From the NCBI GenBank assembly GCA_023435895.1, contig JAEZLH010000029.1, positions 1-64,000 of the forward strand: DNA of 64,000 bases, read 5' to 3'. The DNA is from Bacillota bacterium. Its GTDB lineage: Bacteria > Bacillota > Clostridia > Lachnospirales > Lachnospiraceae. Below the pieces are notes generated by a model. It saw only the letters and a program-made list of their open reading frames with translations, searched no databases and was not told the DNA's origin. The translations under genes and the position numbers were made by a program. Of the stretch, positions 8,088 through 17,696 are shown piece by piece (the stretch's first letter is position 1; each line of letters begins with the position of its first letter).

Positions 8088-9014
8088 ATGTATCATTTTA
8101 TTATTAATCCGAAATCAAGCTCCGGTAGGGGTATCAAATATTGGTGGACCGTAAAAAAAGAACTCGATGAGAAGCAAGTCGAATACACCGAGATTTTTAC
8201 AAAACATACCGGCCACGCTACTGAACTGGTACAACAGCTTTGTAATGATTATGAAGGAATCAAGAATATTGTCATCTTAGGCGGTGATGGAACAGTGAAT
8301 GAAGTAATCAACGGCATCACAGATTACTCCCAGGTGCTCCTTGGATATGTTCCCTCCGGCTCCAGTAACGATTTGGCACGTAGTCTCAAGATTGCTAAGA
8401 ATCCATCTGAGGCGCTTAATAATATATTAAAACCGGTAAAGTTTAAATACTTAGATCATGGTGAGATGTCTTTTCCTGGTACTGACTTCCCCTTAAGAAA
8501 ATTTGCCTGTTCCAGCGGAATTGGATATGATGCAAATGTATGTAATGAGGTACAAGCCTCCCCTCTTAAGAAGCGGTTAAATCGTTTTGGAGCAGGAAAA
8601 TTCATTTATATTGCCATAGCCATTAAGCAACTCTTAACGGCAGAGCATATTGATGCCACGGTTATTGTTGATGGCAAGAAACCGATTCAATACAAGAATG
8701 TTTTATTAATTTCCAGTATGATTCATAAATACGAGGGCGGAGGGCTTAAGATGGCACCTCAAGCCGACCCCTGTGATGGGAAGCTAAGTGTATGCCTGGT
8801 GCATGGTCTGAGCACGCTTAAGGCATTTATTCTGTTGCCCACCATCTTTACCGGCAAGCATGTTAAGCATAAAGGTGTGGAATCCTTCCACTGCAAAGAA
8901 ATTGAAGTGATTACTAATAAAGAAACCTCCGTTCATACCGACGGCGAAGTGCCGGCAGTATGTTCCCATATAAAGGTTAAATGTATTAAAGAAAAACTAC
9001 GAATGATATTATAA
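8088..9014 (+). CDS. Diacylglycerol/lipid kinase family protein (YegS/DgkB-like)
   Basis: Cytosolic lipid kinase of the DAG-kinase catalytic fold, 308 residues. The nucleotide-binding motifs are FIINPKSSSGRG at the N-terminus, LGGDGTVNEVINGI (about 76-89) and GYVPSGSSNDLARSL. The C-terminal half is the usual beta-sandwich, ending with HTDGEVP. The start at 8088 has AAAGGAG eight bases upstream. The family phosphorylates diacylglycerol in lipid recycling, or related lipids. A gene for a VanZ-like membrane protein follows 19 bases later on the same strand. Confidence 0.87.
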   Translation: MYHFIINPKSSSGRGIKYWWTVKKELDEKQVEYTEIFTKHTGHATELVQQLCNDYEGIKNIVILGGDGTVNEVINGITDYSQVLLGYVPSGSSNDLARSLKIAKNPSEALNNILKPVKFKYLDHGEMSFPGTDFPLRKFACSSGIGYDANVCNEVQASPLKKRLNRFGAGKFIYIAIAIKQLLTAEHIDATVIVDGKKPIQYKNVLLISSMIHKYEGGGLKMAPQADPCDGKLSVCLVHGLSTLKAFILLPTIFTGKHVKHKGVESFHCKEIEVITNKETSVHTDGEVPAVCSHIKVKCIKEKLRMIL

Positions 9015-9033
9015 GAAAGCAGGCGATAATCCT

Positions 9034-9915
9034 ATGCAACGAAGATCTAATATCCAAGCTTCATCCCTTATTATCTCACTTAGTATGCTGACTATCTTTT
9101 TACAACTTACGGGCTATTATTACATTCACTCCACCTTTATCCTATGGACAGCCTCCGTATTAATGAATGCTTTATGCTGCCATATCTTACAGCAAAGAAC
9201 CTTTACCTTTAATGCAACCTTCCACTATTCCCTGTTAAATATGTTTATGATTCTACTTGTTATTGTGTTAACTTATGGCAGTAAGGATTCTCTTTTGCCA
9301 TATAGCGGGATATTGTTAGGTATTGCTGTTATTAGCTGGTTGGTGCCGGCTCTTAGCGGTCTCCTAAGGCATTTATTAACTTATGGGGTAGTTCTGGAAG
9401 ATTACAAAGAGTTCTTTCGTAACACCAGTATTGTCTTTATCCTTTTTTATACAATTGTTTTACTAGTTGGTAGCTTTGGAGCAAATGCATTCCCATGGGC
9501 ATATCGTAATATCCCGGAGAGTGCTAACCTTGTACCATTAAAAACGCTAACGAACTTAATAGAGAACTACACACTTGATGGCTCTTCTACCTTTAGTGAG
9601 ATTTTGTCCTATCTACTACCTCGTTTATTCCTCTATCTGCCCTATGGATTTTATATTGCATTGGCAGTGAGAAAATATTCTGTAATCCACAAGCTCCTAT
9701 TATTAATTTCTCTTCCTCTTGTGATTGAAATTCTTCAATACTTCATTATTAATCGCAGAAGTGATATTGATGATTTCATATTTGCTTTCCTTGGGGGCAT
9801 ACTTGGTATTTTTACATTCTTTCTTGTCAACCTTATCTTTCGTGTGGTAACCGGCAAGGAATTTCTAAAAAAAGAAACAGGTCTCCACTATACGGGAAAC
9901 CTGCTGCATTTTTAA
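9034..9915 (+). CDS. VanZ-like membrane protein
   Basis: 293 residues with about eight hydrophobic segments. The C-terminal part resembles the VanZ-like domain: LPYGFYIALAVRK, then LPLVIEILQYFI, then RRSDIDDFIFAFLGGILG, with the DIDD pattern typical of the family. VanZ itself gives low-level teicoplanin resistance; most chromosomal homologues have no known job. The ribosome site is weak. Probably co-transcribed with the lipid kinase upstream. Confidence 0.75.
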   Translation: MQRRSNIQASSLIISLSMLTIFLQLTGYYYIHSTFILWTASVLMNALCCHILQQRTFTFNATFHYSLLNMFMILLVIVLTYGSKDSLLPYSGILLGIAVISWLVPALSGLLRHLLTYGVVLEDYKEFFRNTSIVFILFYTIVLLVGSFGANAFPWAYRNIPESANLVPLKTLTNLIENYTLDGSSTFSEILSYLLPRLFLYLPYGFYIALAVRKYSVIHKLLLLISLPLVIEILQYFIINRRSDIDDFIFAFLGGILGIFTFFLVNLIFRVVTGKEFLKKETGLHYTGNLLHF

Positions 9916-9918
9916 ACG

Positions 9919-9965
9919 TTGATTAGGTGCCAAAAAGTCTTTTCATCAGAGTTCGTTGGCAATAT
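9919..9965. repeat. Degenerate copy of the TTGATTA...CAAAA.GTCT repeat
   Basis: GTTGATTAGGTGCCAAAAAG, TCTTTTCA and later TTGGCAAT follow the pattern of 3783-3825 and 33563-33661. It starts four bases after a stop codon. The rest of the gap up to 10111 shows nothing I can assign. Confidence 0.4.
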
Positions 9966-10111
9966 GCATCAATTATAAGAATGGATACACTTATGGTAAT
10001 TTATTCCATGTTCTTTTATTATAAACCAACCATTTATTATAACATCTTTACATACTAATACTCAAACTTTGCATGACAGAATCTGTCTGTCCATTGCGAA
10101 GTTTGAGTTTT

Positions 10112-12523
10112 TTAATTCTCACTATTATTTCTCCAAAACTCTTCCAGTGTATTCTTCATATTCCCTGCATTCACCAGCACATTCGGGAACCACTCTCTTG
10201 GGAACAAATTATAGTATTGCTTTTGGGTAAACCGTTCATCCAGGAGCAATATTGCCCCAACATCCTCTCTGGTACGAATCACTCTTCCTGCCGATTGCAA
10301 AACCTTGTTCATTCCGGAATAAAGATAGGCATAATCAAAGCCTGCATTGTTTCTTTCATCAAAATACCCCCGAAACAACTCTCTTTCATTACACACCATA
10401 GGAAGACCCGTACCAACAATTACTGCTCCAATTAATCGATTGCTTTTCAAATCAATCCCTTCGCTGAAGATACCCCCCATAACGCAGAAGCCTATTCTAC
10501 TTTCTATGGGATTTTCCACAAATTCATTGAGAAATGCTTCCCTCTCTTCTTCCGACATAATCGCACTTTGAACAATCAATCCTTCCAGTTCTTCCTCACC
10601 AAGTGCTGCAATCTCCTGCAACATTTGATATGATGGAAAGAACACCATATAATTACCCACCTTGGCACTGGTAAAATCCTTGATGTATTGAAGTATTTTT
10701 CGGTATTCCCTTTCATTTCTTCTGGAATATTTTGTGCTCACATCATTTCCAATCATAATAATTCGATTCTCTGGCAGAAAGGAAGAGGGAGCATATACTG
10801 CATAATCCTCTTTGTTCCCACCCAACTGTTCCATATAATATTGAATGGGCAGCAGTGTTGCCGAAAAGAGAATGGAGCTTCTGCCCTTATTCATACAGCC
10901 AATCAGATTCTTGGAAGGGTCCATGCATTGTAGTTTGACCCGAAAGCTACTATCCTCATAATCTGTATAGATGGTATAACAATCATCGTGAATTTCGTAC
11001 ATGCTTAAGAAATGGCGGATATCCATATAAAGCGTCAGGATCTCATCCTTACCCTCTGTAATAAAACTTTCTTGTAAAAAGGTATCAAACTCTGCCATCA
11101 GACCAATTAAATGCATCACAAAGCCATCCACATTCTCCAGAACTTCAAAATCATCGCATTCTCTCTTTAACCTCAACAAATCACTGTTGCAATAATCCAA
11201 ATGCTTGGCTAACTTTTCACTCTTATTCTTAATAAGCCGCTTTACCTCAAGGAATGCGTCTTTATACAATACCGCGCTATACATCTCTCTGGCACGATCC
11301 ACTAAATTATGCGCCTCATCCACCAAAAAAATATAATTACCTGGTTTATCATTCATAAAAAATCTTCTTAAATACACATTAGGGTCAAATACATAATTAT
11401 AATCACATACAATGGCATCCGCCCAGAGTGTCACATCCAACCCCATCTCAAAAGGACAGACACAATGCTTCTCGGCATACGCTGTAATAAGTTCTCTAGA
11501 TATATCATTTTCGTTGGTAAGAAGATCATACACCGCATCATTTACTCGGTCAAAATATCCCTTAGCACGAGGACATGCCCCCGGATTACAATCCGGCTTA
11601 TCAAGAATACATACCTTGTCCTTGGCAGTTATTGTTACTACTTTTAGTTGCAGCCCGCTTCCACCAAGAAGTCGGAAGGTATCCTCCGCCACTGTGCGGG
11701 TAATCGTCTTAGCAGTCAAATAAAATATCTTATCTCCAAGACCTTCTCCCATTGCCTTAACTGAGGGAAATACGGTGGATATGGTCTTACCAACCCCGGT
11801 TGGGGCTTCAATAAATAGCTTCTTCTTTCGAAGAATTGTTTTATATGCGCCGGTTACCAATTCTTTTTGACCTTCGCGATAAGGGAACGGGAAATCCATT
11901 CCTTTAATTGCGCTGTTTCTCTTTTGAATCCATCTAATCTGCCAAGCAGCCCACTTTGTATACTCCGAGATAAGATGATCAAACCACTCCCGAAGTTCTT
12001 CATAAGTTATTGTCTCTTCGAAATATCTAATGTTTTCACTCTCCAGATTACAATAGGTCATTCGAATTCCGATACGCTCAAAATCCTGCTCCGTTGCATA
12101 AATATAGGCATAGCACATAGCCTGCGCTCTATGTACTCCAACAGGCTCCGTCATATGGGAGATATCCATATATACACCTTTAATCTCATCGATAGTAACC
12201 TCCGGCAGGGTGTTCTCATCCTCTTCAAAAATCAATACTGAAAAATCCTCACGGATTGTTTGATTCTCAATAATTCCGTCAGCTCTGCCTTCTATAGTCA
12301 ATGAGAAGTCAATTCCATCCCTATGCACCGGAACCGTTATACTAAGCGGAACTTCGGCACGGTATTCCGCCCCCATTTGTTTTTGAATCTTGCGATGAAT
12401 CCGGCTTCCCGCTTGCATGGCTTCCGCATCACTTCGTCCCCTCGTGTTATCTAGGTCCCCGGAGCAGAGGATAAACTCTACAAGATTTCGAACCGATATT
12501 TTTATGTTTTCCGTCTCCTGCAT
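10112..12523 (-). CDS. DinG/Rad3-like ATP-dependent DNA helicase with PD-(D/E)XK-like N-terminus
   Basis: 803-residue superfamily 2 iron-sulfur helicase. The N-terminal 200 residues look like a PD-(D/E)XK nuclease-type domain (GRADGII, then IDEIKG). Walker A is EAPTGVGKT (about 240); four cysteines of a 4Fe-4S cluster lie between about 305 and 360 (CILDKPDCNPGAC, CVCPFE); the DEAH box is VDEAHNL; motif VI is QSAGRVIRTREDVG. The relatives unwind DNA in repair or replication-conflict resolution. AAGGAGAG precedes the ATG. A single gene. Whether the nuclease-like domain is active is not known. Confidence 0.85.
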   Translation of the reverse strand: MQETENIKISVRNLVEFILCSGDLDNTRGRSDAEAMQAGSRIHRKIQKQMGAEYRAEVPLSITVPVHRDGIDFSLTIEGRADGIIENQTIREDFSVLIFEEDENTLPEVTIDEIKGVYMDISHMTEPVGVHRAQAMCYAYIYATEQDFERIGIRMTYCNLESENIRYFEETITYEELREWFDHLISEYTKWAAWQIRWIQKRNSAIKGMDFPFPYREGQKELVTGAYKTILRKKKLFIEAPTGVGKTISTVFPSVKAMGEGLGDKIFYLTAKTITRTVAEDTFRLLGGSGLQLKVVTITAKDKVCILDKPDCNPGACPRAKGYFDRVNDAVYDLLTNENDISRELITAYAEKHCVCPFEMGLDVTLWADAIVCDYNYVFDPNVYLRRFFMNDKPGNYIFLVDEAHNLVDRAREMYSAVLYKDAFLEVKRLIKNKSEKLAKHLDYCNSDLLRLKRECDDFEVLENVDGFVMHLIGLMAEFDTFLQESFITEGKDEILTLYMDIRHFLSMYEIHDDCYTIYTDYEDSSFRVKLQCMDPSKNLIGCMNKGRSSILFSATLLPIQYYMEQLGGNKEDYAVYAPSSFLPENRIIMIGNDVSTKYSRRNEREYRKILQYIKDFTSAKVGNYMVFFPSYQMLQEIAALGEEELEGLIVQSAIMSEEEREAFLNEFVENPIESRIGFCVMGGIFSEGIDLKSNRLIGAVIVGTGLPMVCNERELFRGYFDERNNAGFDYAYLYSGMNKVLQSAGRVIRTREDVGAILLLDERFTQKQYYNLFPREWFPNVLVNAGNMKNTLEEFWRNNSEN

Positions 12524-12576
12524 GCTTATCTCTCCTTACACTTCTTAATTTCCTTACAAAAAGCTATATCATCGTT

Positions 12577-12689
12577 GCTGTTCACTCCCACTTCAGAACA
12601 TGGCTTAATGATTACGATAAATGATTTCCGAAAAGGAGTATTTGCATTCGTCGTAATCATATCCCAGGCTTTGACTGGGAGTGAACAGC
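12577..12689. repeat. 113-bp dispersed imperfect palindrome, copy A
   Basis: Ends in perfect 14-bp inverted arms (GCTGTTCACTCCCA / TGGGAGTGAACAGC) and contains a perfect inner 10-bp pair (ATGATTACGA / TCGTAATCAT). A related copy lies at 40258-40365 and an arm at 110-124. No coding capacity. It resembles a small non-autonomous, MITE-like or REP-like element. The rest of 12524-12932 is AT-rich upstream sequence of the two flanking genes. Confidence 0.85.
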
Positions 12690-12932
12690 TACATATCAAC
12701 TGGAACCAATTAAGCAATTATAGCACATAAGTTCGGTATTGCCAATAAGGATGAAACATGTGTCTTTTGGGTTTGGCAAATACCATTTTCTAAAATTATT
12801 TTAGTTTTATATTGCATTTTTTTCCTCAATCTGATACATTCTAGTTATGTTCTTAATATATTTTTAGGAATAAGTAGGCAAAAATCTTACTATTTTCTGC
12901 TTACAATAAATAAGAAAAAGTGAGGTAGTATT

Positions 12933-13277
12933 ATGAGCGAACACAATCACGATTGCGGCTGCGGCTGTGGACATGATCACGAGTATGATTCTATGACATT
13001 ATCTTTAGATGATGGTACAGAGCTCAATTGTATCGTATTAGACATTTTTACCGTTGATGAAAAGGAATACATCGCTCTTCAGCCGGAAGAGGGTGAAGAA
13101 GAAGAGGACGGTAATGTTTTCTTATATCGTTATATCCAGGAAGAGGATGGCGAGCCTCAGCTTCTTAACATTGATGATGACGATGAATTTGAAGCAGTAG
13201 CAGACGCGTTCGAGGAGATCTTAGATTCTGAAGAATATGATGATATGTTCGACGAGGAAGAGGACGAAGATCAATAA
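12933..13277 (+). CDS. DUF1292 acidic protein with His/Cys-rich N-terminus
   Basis: 114 residues. The core (MTLSLDDGTELNCIVLDIFT ... EYIALQPE ... FLYRY) is the DUF1292 domain common in Firmicutes (YrzB group), of unknown function. The N-terminus carries a metal-binding-looking HNHDCGCGCGHDHEYD stretch, and the C-terminus is very acidic. Stands alone with a strong terminator. A role in metal binding is only a guess from the N-terminus. Confidence 0.85.
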   Translation: MSEHNHDCGCGCGHDHEYDSMTLSLDDGTELNCIVLDIFTVDEKEYIALQPEEGEEEEDGNVFLYRYIQEEDGEPQLLNIDDDDEFEAVADAFEEILDSEEYDDMFDEEEDEDQ

Positions 13278-13363
13278 TCCTTCGTTATTTAAACCTTTTA
13301 CTTCTGAGCAGGAATGATATAATTTATCTGATTCTATACGGTATCAGGGCTTTATAACATACA

Positions 13364-13434
13364 AAAGAAGACGCTTTCTATTTACCTTTGAGACTATTTT
13401 AATTCTCAAATGCAAATAGAAAAGCGTCTTTTTT
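13364..13434 (+). terminator. Strong terminator after the DUF1292 gene
   Basis: AAGACGCTTTCTATTT pairs with AAATAGAAAAGCGTCTT, with an inner TTTGAGA/TCTCAAA stem and a T run. The A-rich left flank makes it usable on both strands. The remaining gap to 13582 shows no gene. Confidence 0.88.
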
Positions 13435-13582
13435 CGTCTCTTTGTCAAACCTGCTAAGGAAAGTTAAGATTTAATTAGTTATTTTAATAAATAAAAAAAC
13501 ATCATTAATAGGGACTGAGAATCTCTCCTTCTTTAAAAGGGCTCAAAGAGTTGGAGGAAAATGATTTTAAATTTCTCTTTCC

Positions 13583-15421
13583 TCAACCCTTCTTGTCTAT
13601 GTTTATTATTTCATCAATAAACCGTGATCGATCCGATACCCTGTTATATCGATCTTTCGCACTATAGATAAAAAGCTCTTCCTTGGCTCTGGTCATAGCA
13701 ACATAGAATAGTCTTCGCTCTTCTTCAATATCTTCATCCAGTACCGCCTTTTTATGAGGGGTGATTCCCTCATTGGCATCTATAATGAATACAGTATGGT
13801 ATTCCAGACCTTTGGAGCTATGCATCGTTGCGATTGTAATACTTTCCGCATTACTTTCCTTTGCTTCGTAAGCCTGACGTTTTAACTCACTTTTCACCTC
13901 GTCCATATGAGCAAACCATTCATCATAACTTTTAAAATCTCTTGCACTCTCTTGAAGTTCTTCTAAAAGCTCTAACAATTCATCCGCTTTAATCCGCCGC
14001 TGTTGTGCATATTCCTTGAGATAATCCTCATAACCGATTCCTCTCTTTATATAATTGATGGCTGCATAGGGTGCCATGGAATGAAGCAACGCAAGATCAT
14101 ATTCCAGTTGGTCAATCCGCTCCAACATCCAATTCTTATCCTCATAATAATCCTTAATTGCTTCAAAATCTACTGTAGGGCTATCAAAACAATCCCTTGT
14201 AATATAACGTTTTGGGCGATTAATAATTTGGAGGAAATGGCTTCGTTCTGTACTTCCCAGCGCAATCTTGATGTATGTAATAATATCTGCTGCAATCCAG
14301 TGATCAAACAAATTCGGTACACTATCCTTCATCCGAAAGGGAATATTATATTCCATCAGCTTGTGAATTAAGGAGCCGCAGCCATGACTGGTACGTACGA
14401 GAATCGCCATCCCTGATAGAGCTACCCCCATCTTATTATGATCTATAATCTCCTCACAAACACTTTGGTTTTCCTTTGATAGTGTGTCAAACTGGCGAAT
14501 AACAACACTCTTACCTTCCCCTTTTACTGCTGTGATTACTTTATCAAACCGATTTTTATTCTTAGAAATCAGATTATTGGCAGCTTGAATCACATTAGGT
14601 GTGGAGCGATAATTTTTATCCAGTACTATCTTCTTGCAACTTGGATAGTCTTTAGGAAAATTAAGCATAATCTCAGGCTTGGCCCCTCGAAAACGATATA
14701 TTGACTGATCGTCATCCCCTACTACAAATAGGTTATTCTCCGGCAGGGCTAGCATACGGATGATCTCATACTGAACCATATTGATATCTTGAAATTCATC
14801 TATAAGGATATATCGAAACTTCTTCTGCCAGATTCCTAGAATATCCGGGCGTTTGGCTAACAGCTGATAACAATGGAGCAGCATATCATCAAAATCAATC
14901 AACTTTGCCTTCTTTAATTTATGATTATATTCCCTGTAAACATCACGAAACACTTCATCCGCACAATGAAGGGAATAGTAGTTCTCGATACTCATACGAT
15001 TGCCCTTTACAAGGCTAATTTCTGAACACAGATCCGAGATAAATTCCTTTTCATCCTCAAACTCCAGCCCAATATGATGTATAATTTCTTTCATATACTG
15101 GTATCTGACTTCTTCTCTTGCAATATTCCCTGCATTCAAATGATAGGCATGCTTTAAGATTGTAAAGAAAACCGCATGAAAGGTACCAAAGTTTACCCCC
15201 GTTCTACCTCCGTTGCCACCCGCAGTAAAACGCTCCTTCATTTCATTAGCAGCTGCCTTTGTAAACGTAATAACTAAAATCTGTTCTGCCGGGATATGAG
15301 CCTTTTCGATTAAATATCTGGTTCTCTCTGTAATTACAAGTGTTTTACCTGAACCTGGTCCTGCTAACACGAGCATAGGACCATCTTTATGGCATACCGC
15401 CTTTTGTTGTGCCTGATTCAT
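13583..15421 (-). CDS. UvrD/PcrA-like ATP-dependent DNA helicase
   Basis: Superfamily 1A 3'-5' helicase, 612 residues, shorter than PcrA/UvrD (about 720). NQAQQKAV is the Q motif, AGPGSGKT the Walker A, IDEFQDIN motif II, DDQSIYRFRGA motif III, LDKNYRST motif IV, MHSSKGLEYHTVFI motif V and VAMTRAKEELFI motif VI. The shortened C-terminus lacks the RNA-polymerase-binding tail seen in PcrA. Likely acts in DNA repair or recombination. GGGGAGG lies 11 bases before the ATG, a little far. Probably a second UvrD paralogue rather than PcrA itself. Confidence 0.87.
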   Translation of the reverse strand: MNQAQQKAVCHKDGPMLVLAGPGSGKTLVITERTRYLIEKAHIPAEQILVITFTKAAANEMKERFTAGGNGGRTGVNFGTFHAVFFTILKHAYHLNAGNIAREEVRYQYMKEIIHHIGLEFEDEKEFISDLCSEISLVKGNRMSIENYYSLHCADEVFRDVYREYNHKLKKAKLIDFDDMLLHCYQLLAKRPDILGIWQKKFRYILIDEFQDINMVQYEIIRMLALPENNLFVVGDDDQSIYRFRGAKPEIMLNFPKDYPSCKKIVLDKNYRSTPNVIQAANNLISKNKNRFDKVITAVKGEGKSVVIRQFDTLSKENQSVCEEIIDHNKMGVALSGMAILVRTSHGCGSLIHKLMEYNIPFRMKDSVPNLFDHWIAADIITYIKIALGSTERSHFLQIINRPKRYITRDCFDSPTVDFEAIKDYYEDKNWMLERIDQLEYDLALLHSMAPYAAINYIKRGIGYEDYLKEYAQQRRIKADELLELLEELQESARDFKSYDEWFAHMDEVKSELKRQAYEAKESNAESITIATMHSSKGLEYHTVFIIDANEGITPHKKAVLDEDIEEERRLFYVAMTRAKEELFIYSAKDRYNRVSDRSRFIDEIINIDKKG

Positions 15422-15568
15422 ATGTTTCGCTACCTCCCCGATGATTTGCTCTATCCCGGGATATAAATACTTATCCTATGGTTTCCAATGAATTGTTGTA
15501 TAAATGGGATTTTATAATGATTCCTCAAAGTCAGAATAGAACAGATAATCAGATTTTATGATAATAAT

Positions 15569-15615
15569 CCATCCCACTGATTGCGTAAATTAGCTGTTTA
15601 CAACCAGCGGGATGG
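15569..15615 (-). terminator. Hairpin terminator after gltX
   Basis: CCATCCC...GTAAA pairs with GTTTAC...GGGATGG about 16 bases beyond the gltX stop. The tail (ATTATTATC) is only moderately T-rich. Confidence 0.65.
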
Positions 15616-15630
15616 GTTACATAATTTGAA

Positions 15631-17109
15631 TTATTTACTTAATTTTTCAATTGCTACATTAATACGGCGTAAGCTTTCCTCTTTGCCCAGTATGCTCATA
15701 ATTTCGTAAGCGCCACCAGGTGTTGACTGCTTACCACTTACTGCTGTTCTGATTGGCCACAATCCCTGACCATTCTTAATTCCCTGTTCTGCAATATATG
15801 TTATAAGCAATGCCTCAATATTTGACTCGCTATAATCATTCAGCTCCTCAAACTTAGGAAGCAAATCCTTAAGAACCTTTAGTGAGCTTTCAGAATCCGT
15901 CTTCATCTTCTTATGGGTATACATTTGAATATCATAATCCGGCAGTTCCTCAAAGAAATCAATAATTCCCTTAATATCCACTAAGGTTTCAATACGGGTT
16001 TTTACCAATGCCGCAATGCGCTCCAGATTTAAATCCGAGGTAATCACTTCTTTGATATAGGGAAGTGCCAACGCATAGTACTGGTCAAAATCCATTTTCT
16101 TTAAATATTCGCCGTTCATCCAACGAAGCTTCACAACATCAAATACCGCAGGTGCTTTATTAACGTGTTTATAATCAAATTCCTTAATCAACTCATCCAT
16201 GGACATAATCTCAGTATTATTGGGTGAGCTCCAACCAAGAAGAGCAACAAAGTTGATAATTGCCTCAGATACAAAGCCCTGCTCCAGCAGATCTTCATAG
16301 GAGGAATGGCCGCTTCGTTTGCTTAATTTCTTATGCTCTTCATTGGTGATTAGCGGCAAATGAACATATTCCGGCTCCTGCCATCCGAAATCCTGATATA
16401 ATCTGGTGTACTTCGGAGTGGAGGATAGATATTCATTTCCTCTAACCACATGAGTTATCTTCATTAAATAGTCGTCAATTACGTTGGCAAAATTATAAGT
16501 TGGATATCCGTCCGACTTTATTAAAATCATATCATCCAGCTCTTCATTGTCTACCGTGATGTCACCAAAGATAGCATCATGGAAGGTTGTAGAACCTTCG
16601 GTAGGGTTATTTTGACGAATTACGTAGGGAATGCCTGCTGCCAGATTTGCTTCAATTTCTTCCTTGGTCAAATGAAGACAATGCTTGTCGTACTTAATAA
16701 TCTCCTTAACATCTTCCTCGTCCTCTGCCTGAGTATCACCAACCGCGGTCTTTAAGCTTTGAAGACGATCCTTGGTACAAAAGCAATAGTATGCTGCACC
16801 TTTATCAATGAGCTGTTTTGCGTATTCTAGGTAGATTCCGCTTGCCATTCTTTCACTTTGAACATAGGGACCATATCCGCCGTCCTTGTCCGGTCCTTCA
16901 TCATGGATGATACCGGTTCCATTTATTGTACGATAGATAATATCTACTGCTCCTTCTACAAGACGTTCCTGATCGGTATCTTCTATTCGAAGGATAAAAG
17001 TTCCATCCTCATGCTTCGCTATCAAATATTCATATAAAGCAGTTCTTAAATTGCCGACATGCATTCTTCCGGTCGGACTCGGCGCAAATCTGGTTCTGAT
17101 TTTGCTCAT
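15631..17109 (-). CDS. gltX: Glutamyl-tRNA synthetase
   Basis: Class I aminoacyl-tRNA synthetase charging tRNA-Glu (and, in many Clostridia, tRNA-Gln for later amidation). The ATP-site signature is FAPSPTGRMHVGNLRTALYE, and the KMSKS-type loop is KLSKRSG. GNEYLSSTPKYTRLY and WMNGEYL are typical of the family. 492 residues. The start at 17109 follows GAGGTG by six bases; the in-frame GTG upstream is part of that site. A single gene with its own promoter. No T-box motif (GGGTGGNACCGCG) is found upstream. Confidence 0.94.
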   Translation of the reverse strand: MSKIRTRFAPSPTGRMHVGNLRTALYEYLIAKHEDGTFILRIEDTDQERLVEGAVDIIYRTINGTGIIHDEGPDKDGGYGPYVQSERMASGIYLEYAKQLIDKGAAYYCFCTKDRLQSLKTAVGDTQAEDEEDVKEIIKYDKHCLHLTKEEIEANLAAGIPYVIRQNNPTEGSTTFHDAIFGDITVDNEELDDMILIKSDGYPTYNFANVIDDYLMKITHVVRGNEYLSSTPKYTRLYQDFGWQEPEYVHLPLITNEEHKKLSKRSGHSSYEDLLEQGFVSEAIINFVALLGWSSPNNTEIMSMDELIKEFDYKHVNKAPAVFDVVKLRWMNGEYLKKMDFDQYYALALPYIKEVITSDLNLERIAALVKTRIETLVDIKGIIDFFEELPDYDIQMYTHKKMKTDSESSLKVLKDLLPKFEELNDYSESNIEALLITYIAEQGIKNGQGLWPIRTAVSGKQSTPGGAYEIMSILGKEESLRRINVAIEKLSK

Positions 17110-17250
17110 AGTAATCACCTCTCAATAAATTTGTTCTAGATAATTGCGAAACTGTTTTTGTGGTTAGTAAGCTCGTTCAACTATCTAATATTGTGCTTAA
17201 CCAATTACAAAATGATACATTCATTCCTGTGCTTGGTAATGTCTGTCGAC

Positions 17251-17278
17251 ATTATACCATAACCACCTTAAAAATCAA
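17251..17278 (-). promoter_or_regulatory. Promoter for gltX
   Basis: TTGATT (17278-17273), a 16-base spacer, and TATAAT (17256-17251) with an extended TGG. The leader is about 135 bases. Confidence 0.72.
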
Positions 17279-17494
17279 CCAAGTTTCATGCCAATGTTCA
17301 AGATTTCTGCCTCTTCCCGGTAAGTCTCGCCTTCTATGAAACGAATACAATAGGTCAAACTCAAATCTCCCCAATTCATTATGCAATTTCTTCGTTCTGT
17401 TGCTCGTTTCACTTCTTGTTACAGTCGCACTAAGTTGTTGCTTCCTGATATTCCCTCAAGTACAGTCCCTCAGCAGATGCAACTACTCTCCTCA

Positions 17495-17562
17495 AAAAGA
17501 AACTGCTGCAACTCACCGTCCCCTTCCATTTTCCACAAAGAGAACCATGTTTGCAGCAGTCT
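17495..17562 (-). terminator. Probable terminator downstream of the AI-2E transporter gene
   Basis: ACTGCTGCAAAC pairs with GTTGCAGCAGT, followed by TTTCTTTTTG on the minus strand. It lies 135 bases after the transporter stop. The rest of 17280-17696 holds a GC-balanced stretch with several short imperfect inverted repeats but no supported gene; the plus-strand frame across it looks non-coding. Confidence 0.6.
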
Positions 17563-17696
17563 TATTATATTAATTCCTGTACTTATTAACCAATACCATA
17601 GGATCATGAAACAAACTATCTATCATACAGTGCTAATGGACTATTTGCACAAATCCAAAAATGGAATGCGTCTATAAACTAACTAATAGTCTTCAT

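Noticed and set aside
17119..17250. T-box leader before gltX
   Set aside because: The T-box sequence GGGTGGNACCGCG and an antiterminator/terminator pair are absent.
17381..17677. 98-residue plus-strand frame between gltX and the AI-2E transporter gene
   Set aside because: No ribosome site, no domain, crosses the minus-strand terminator hairpin at 17495-17562.
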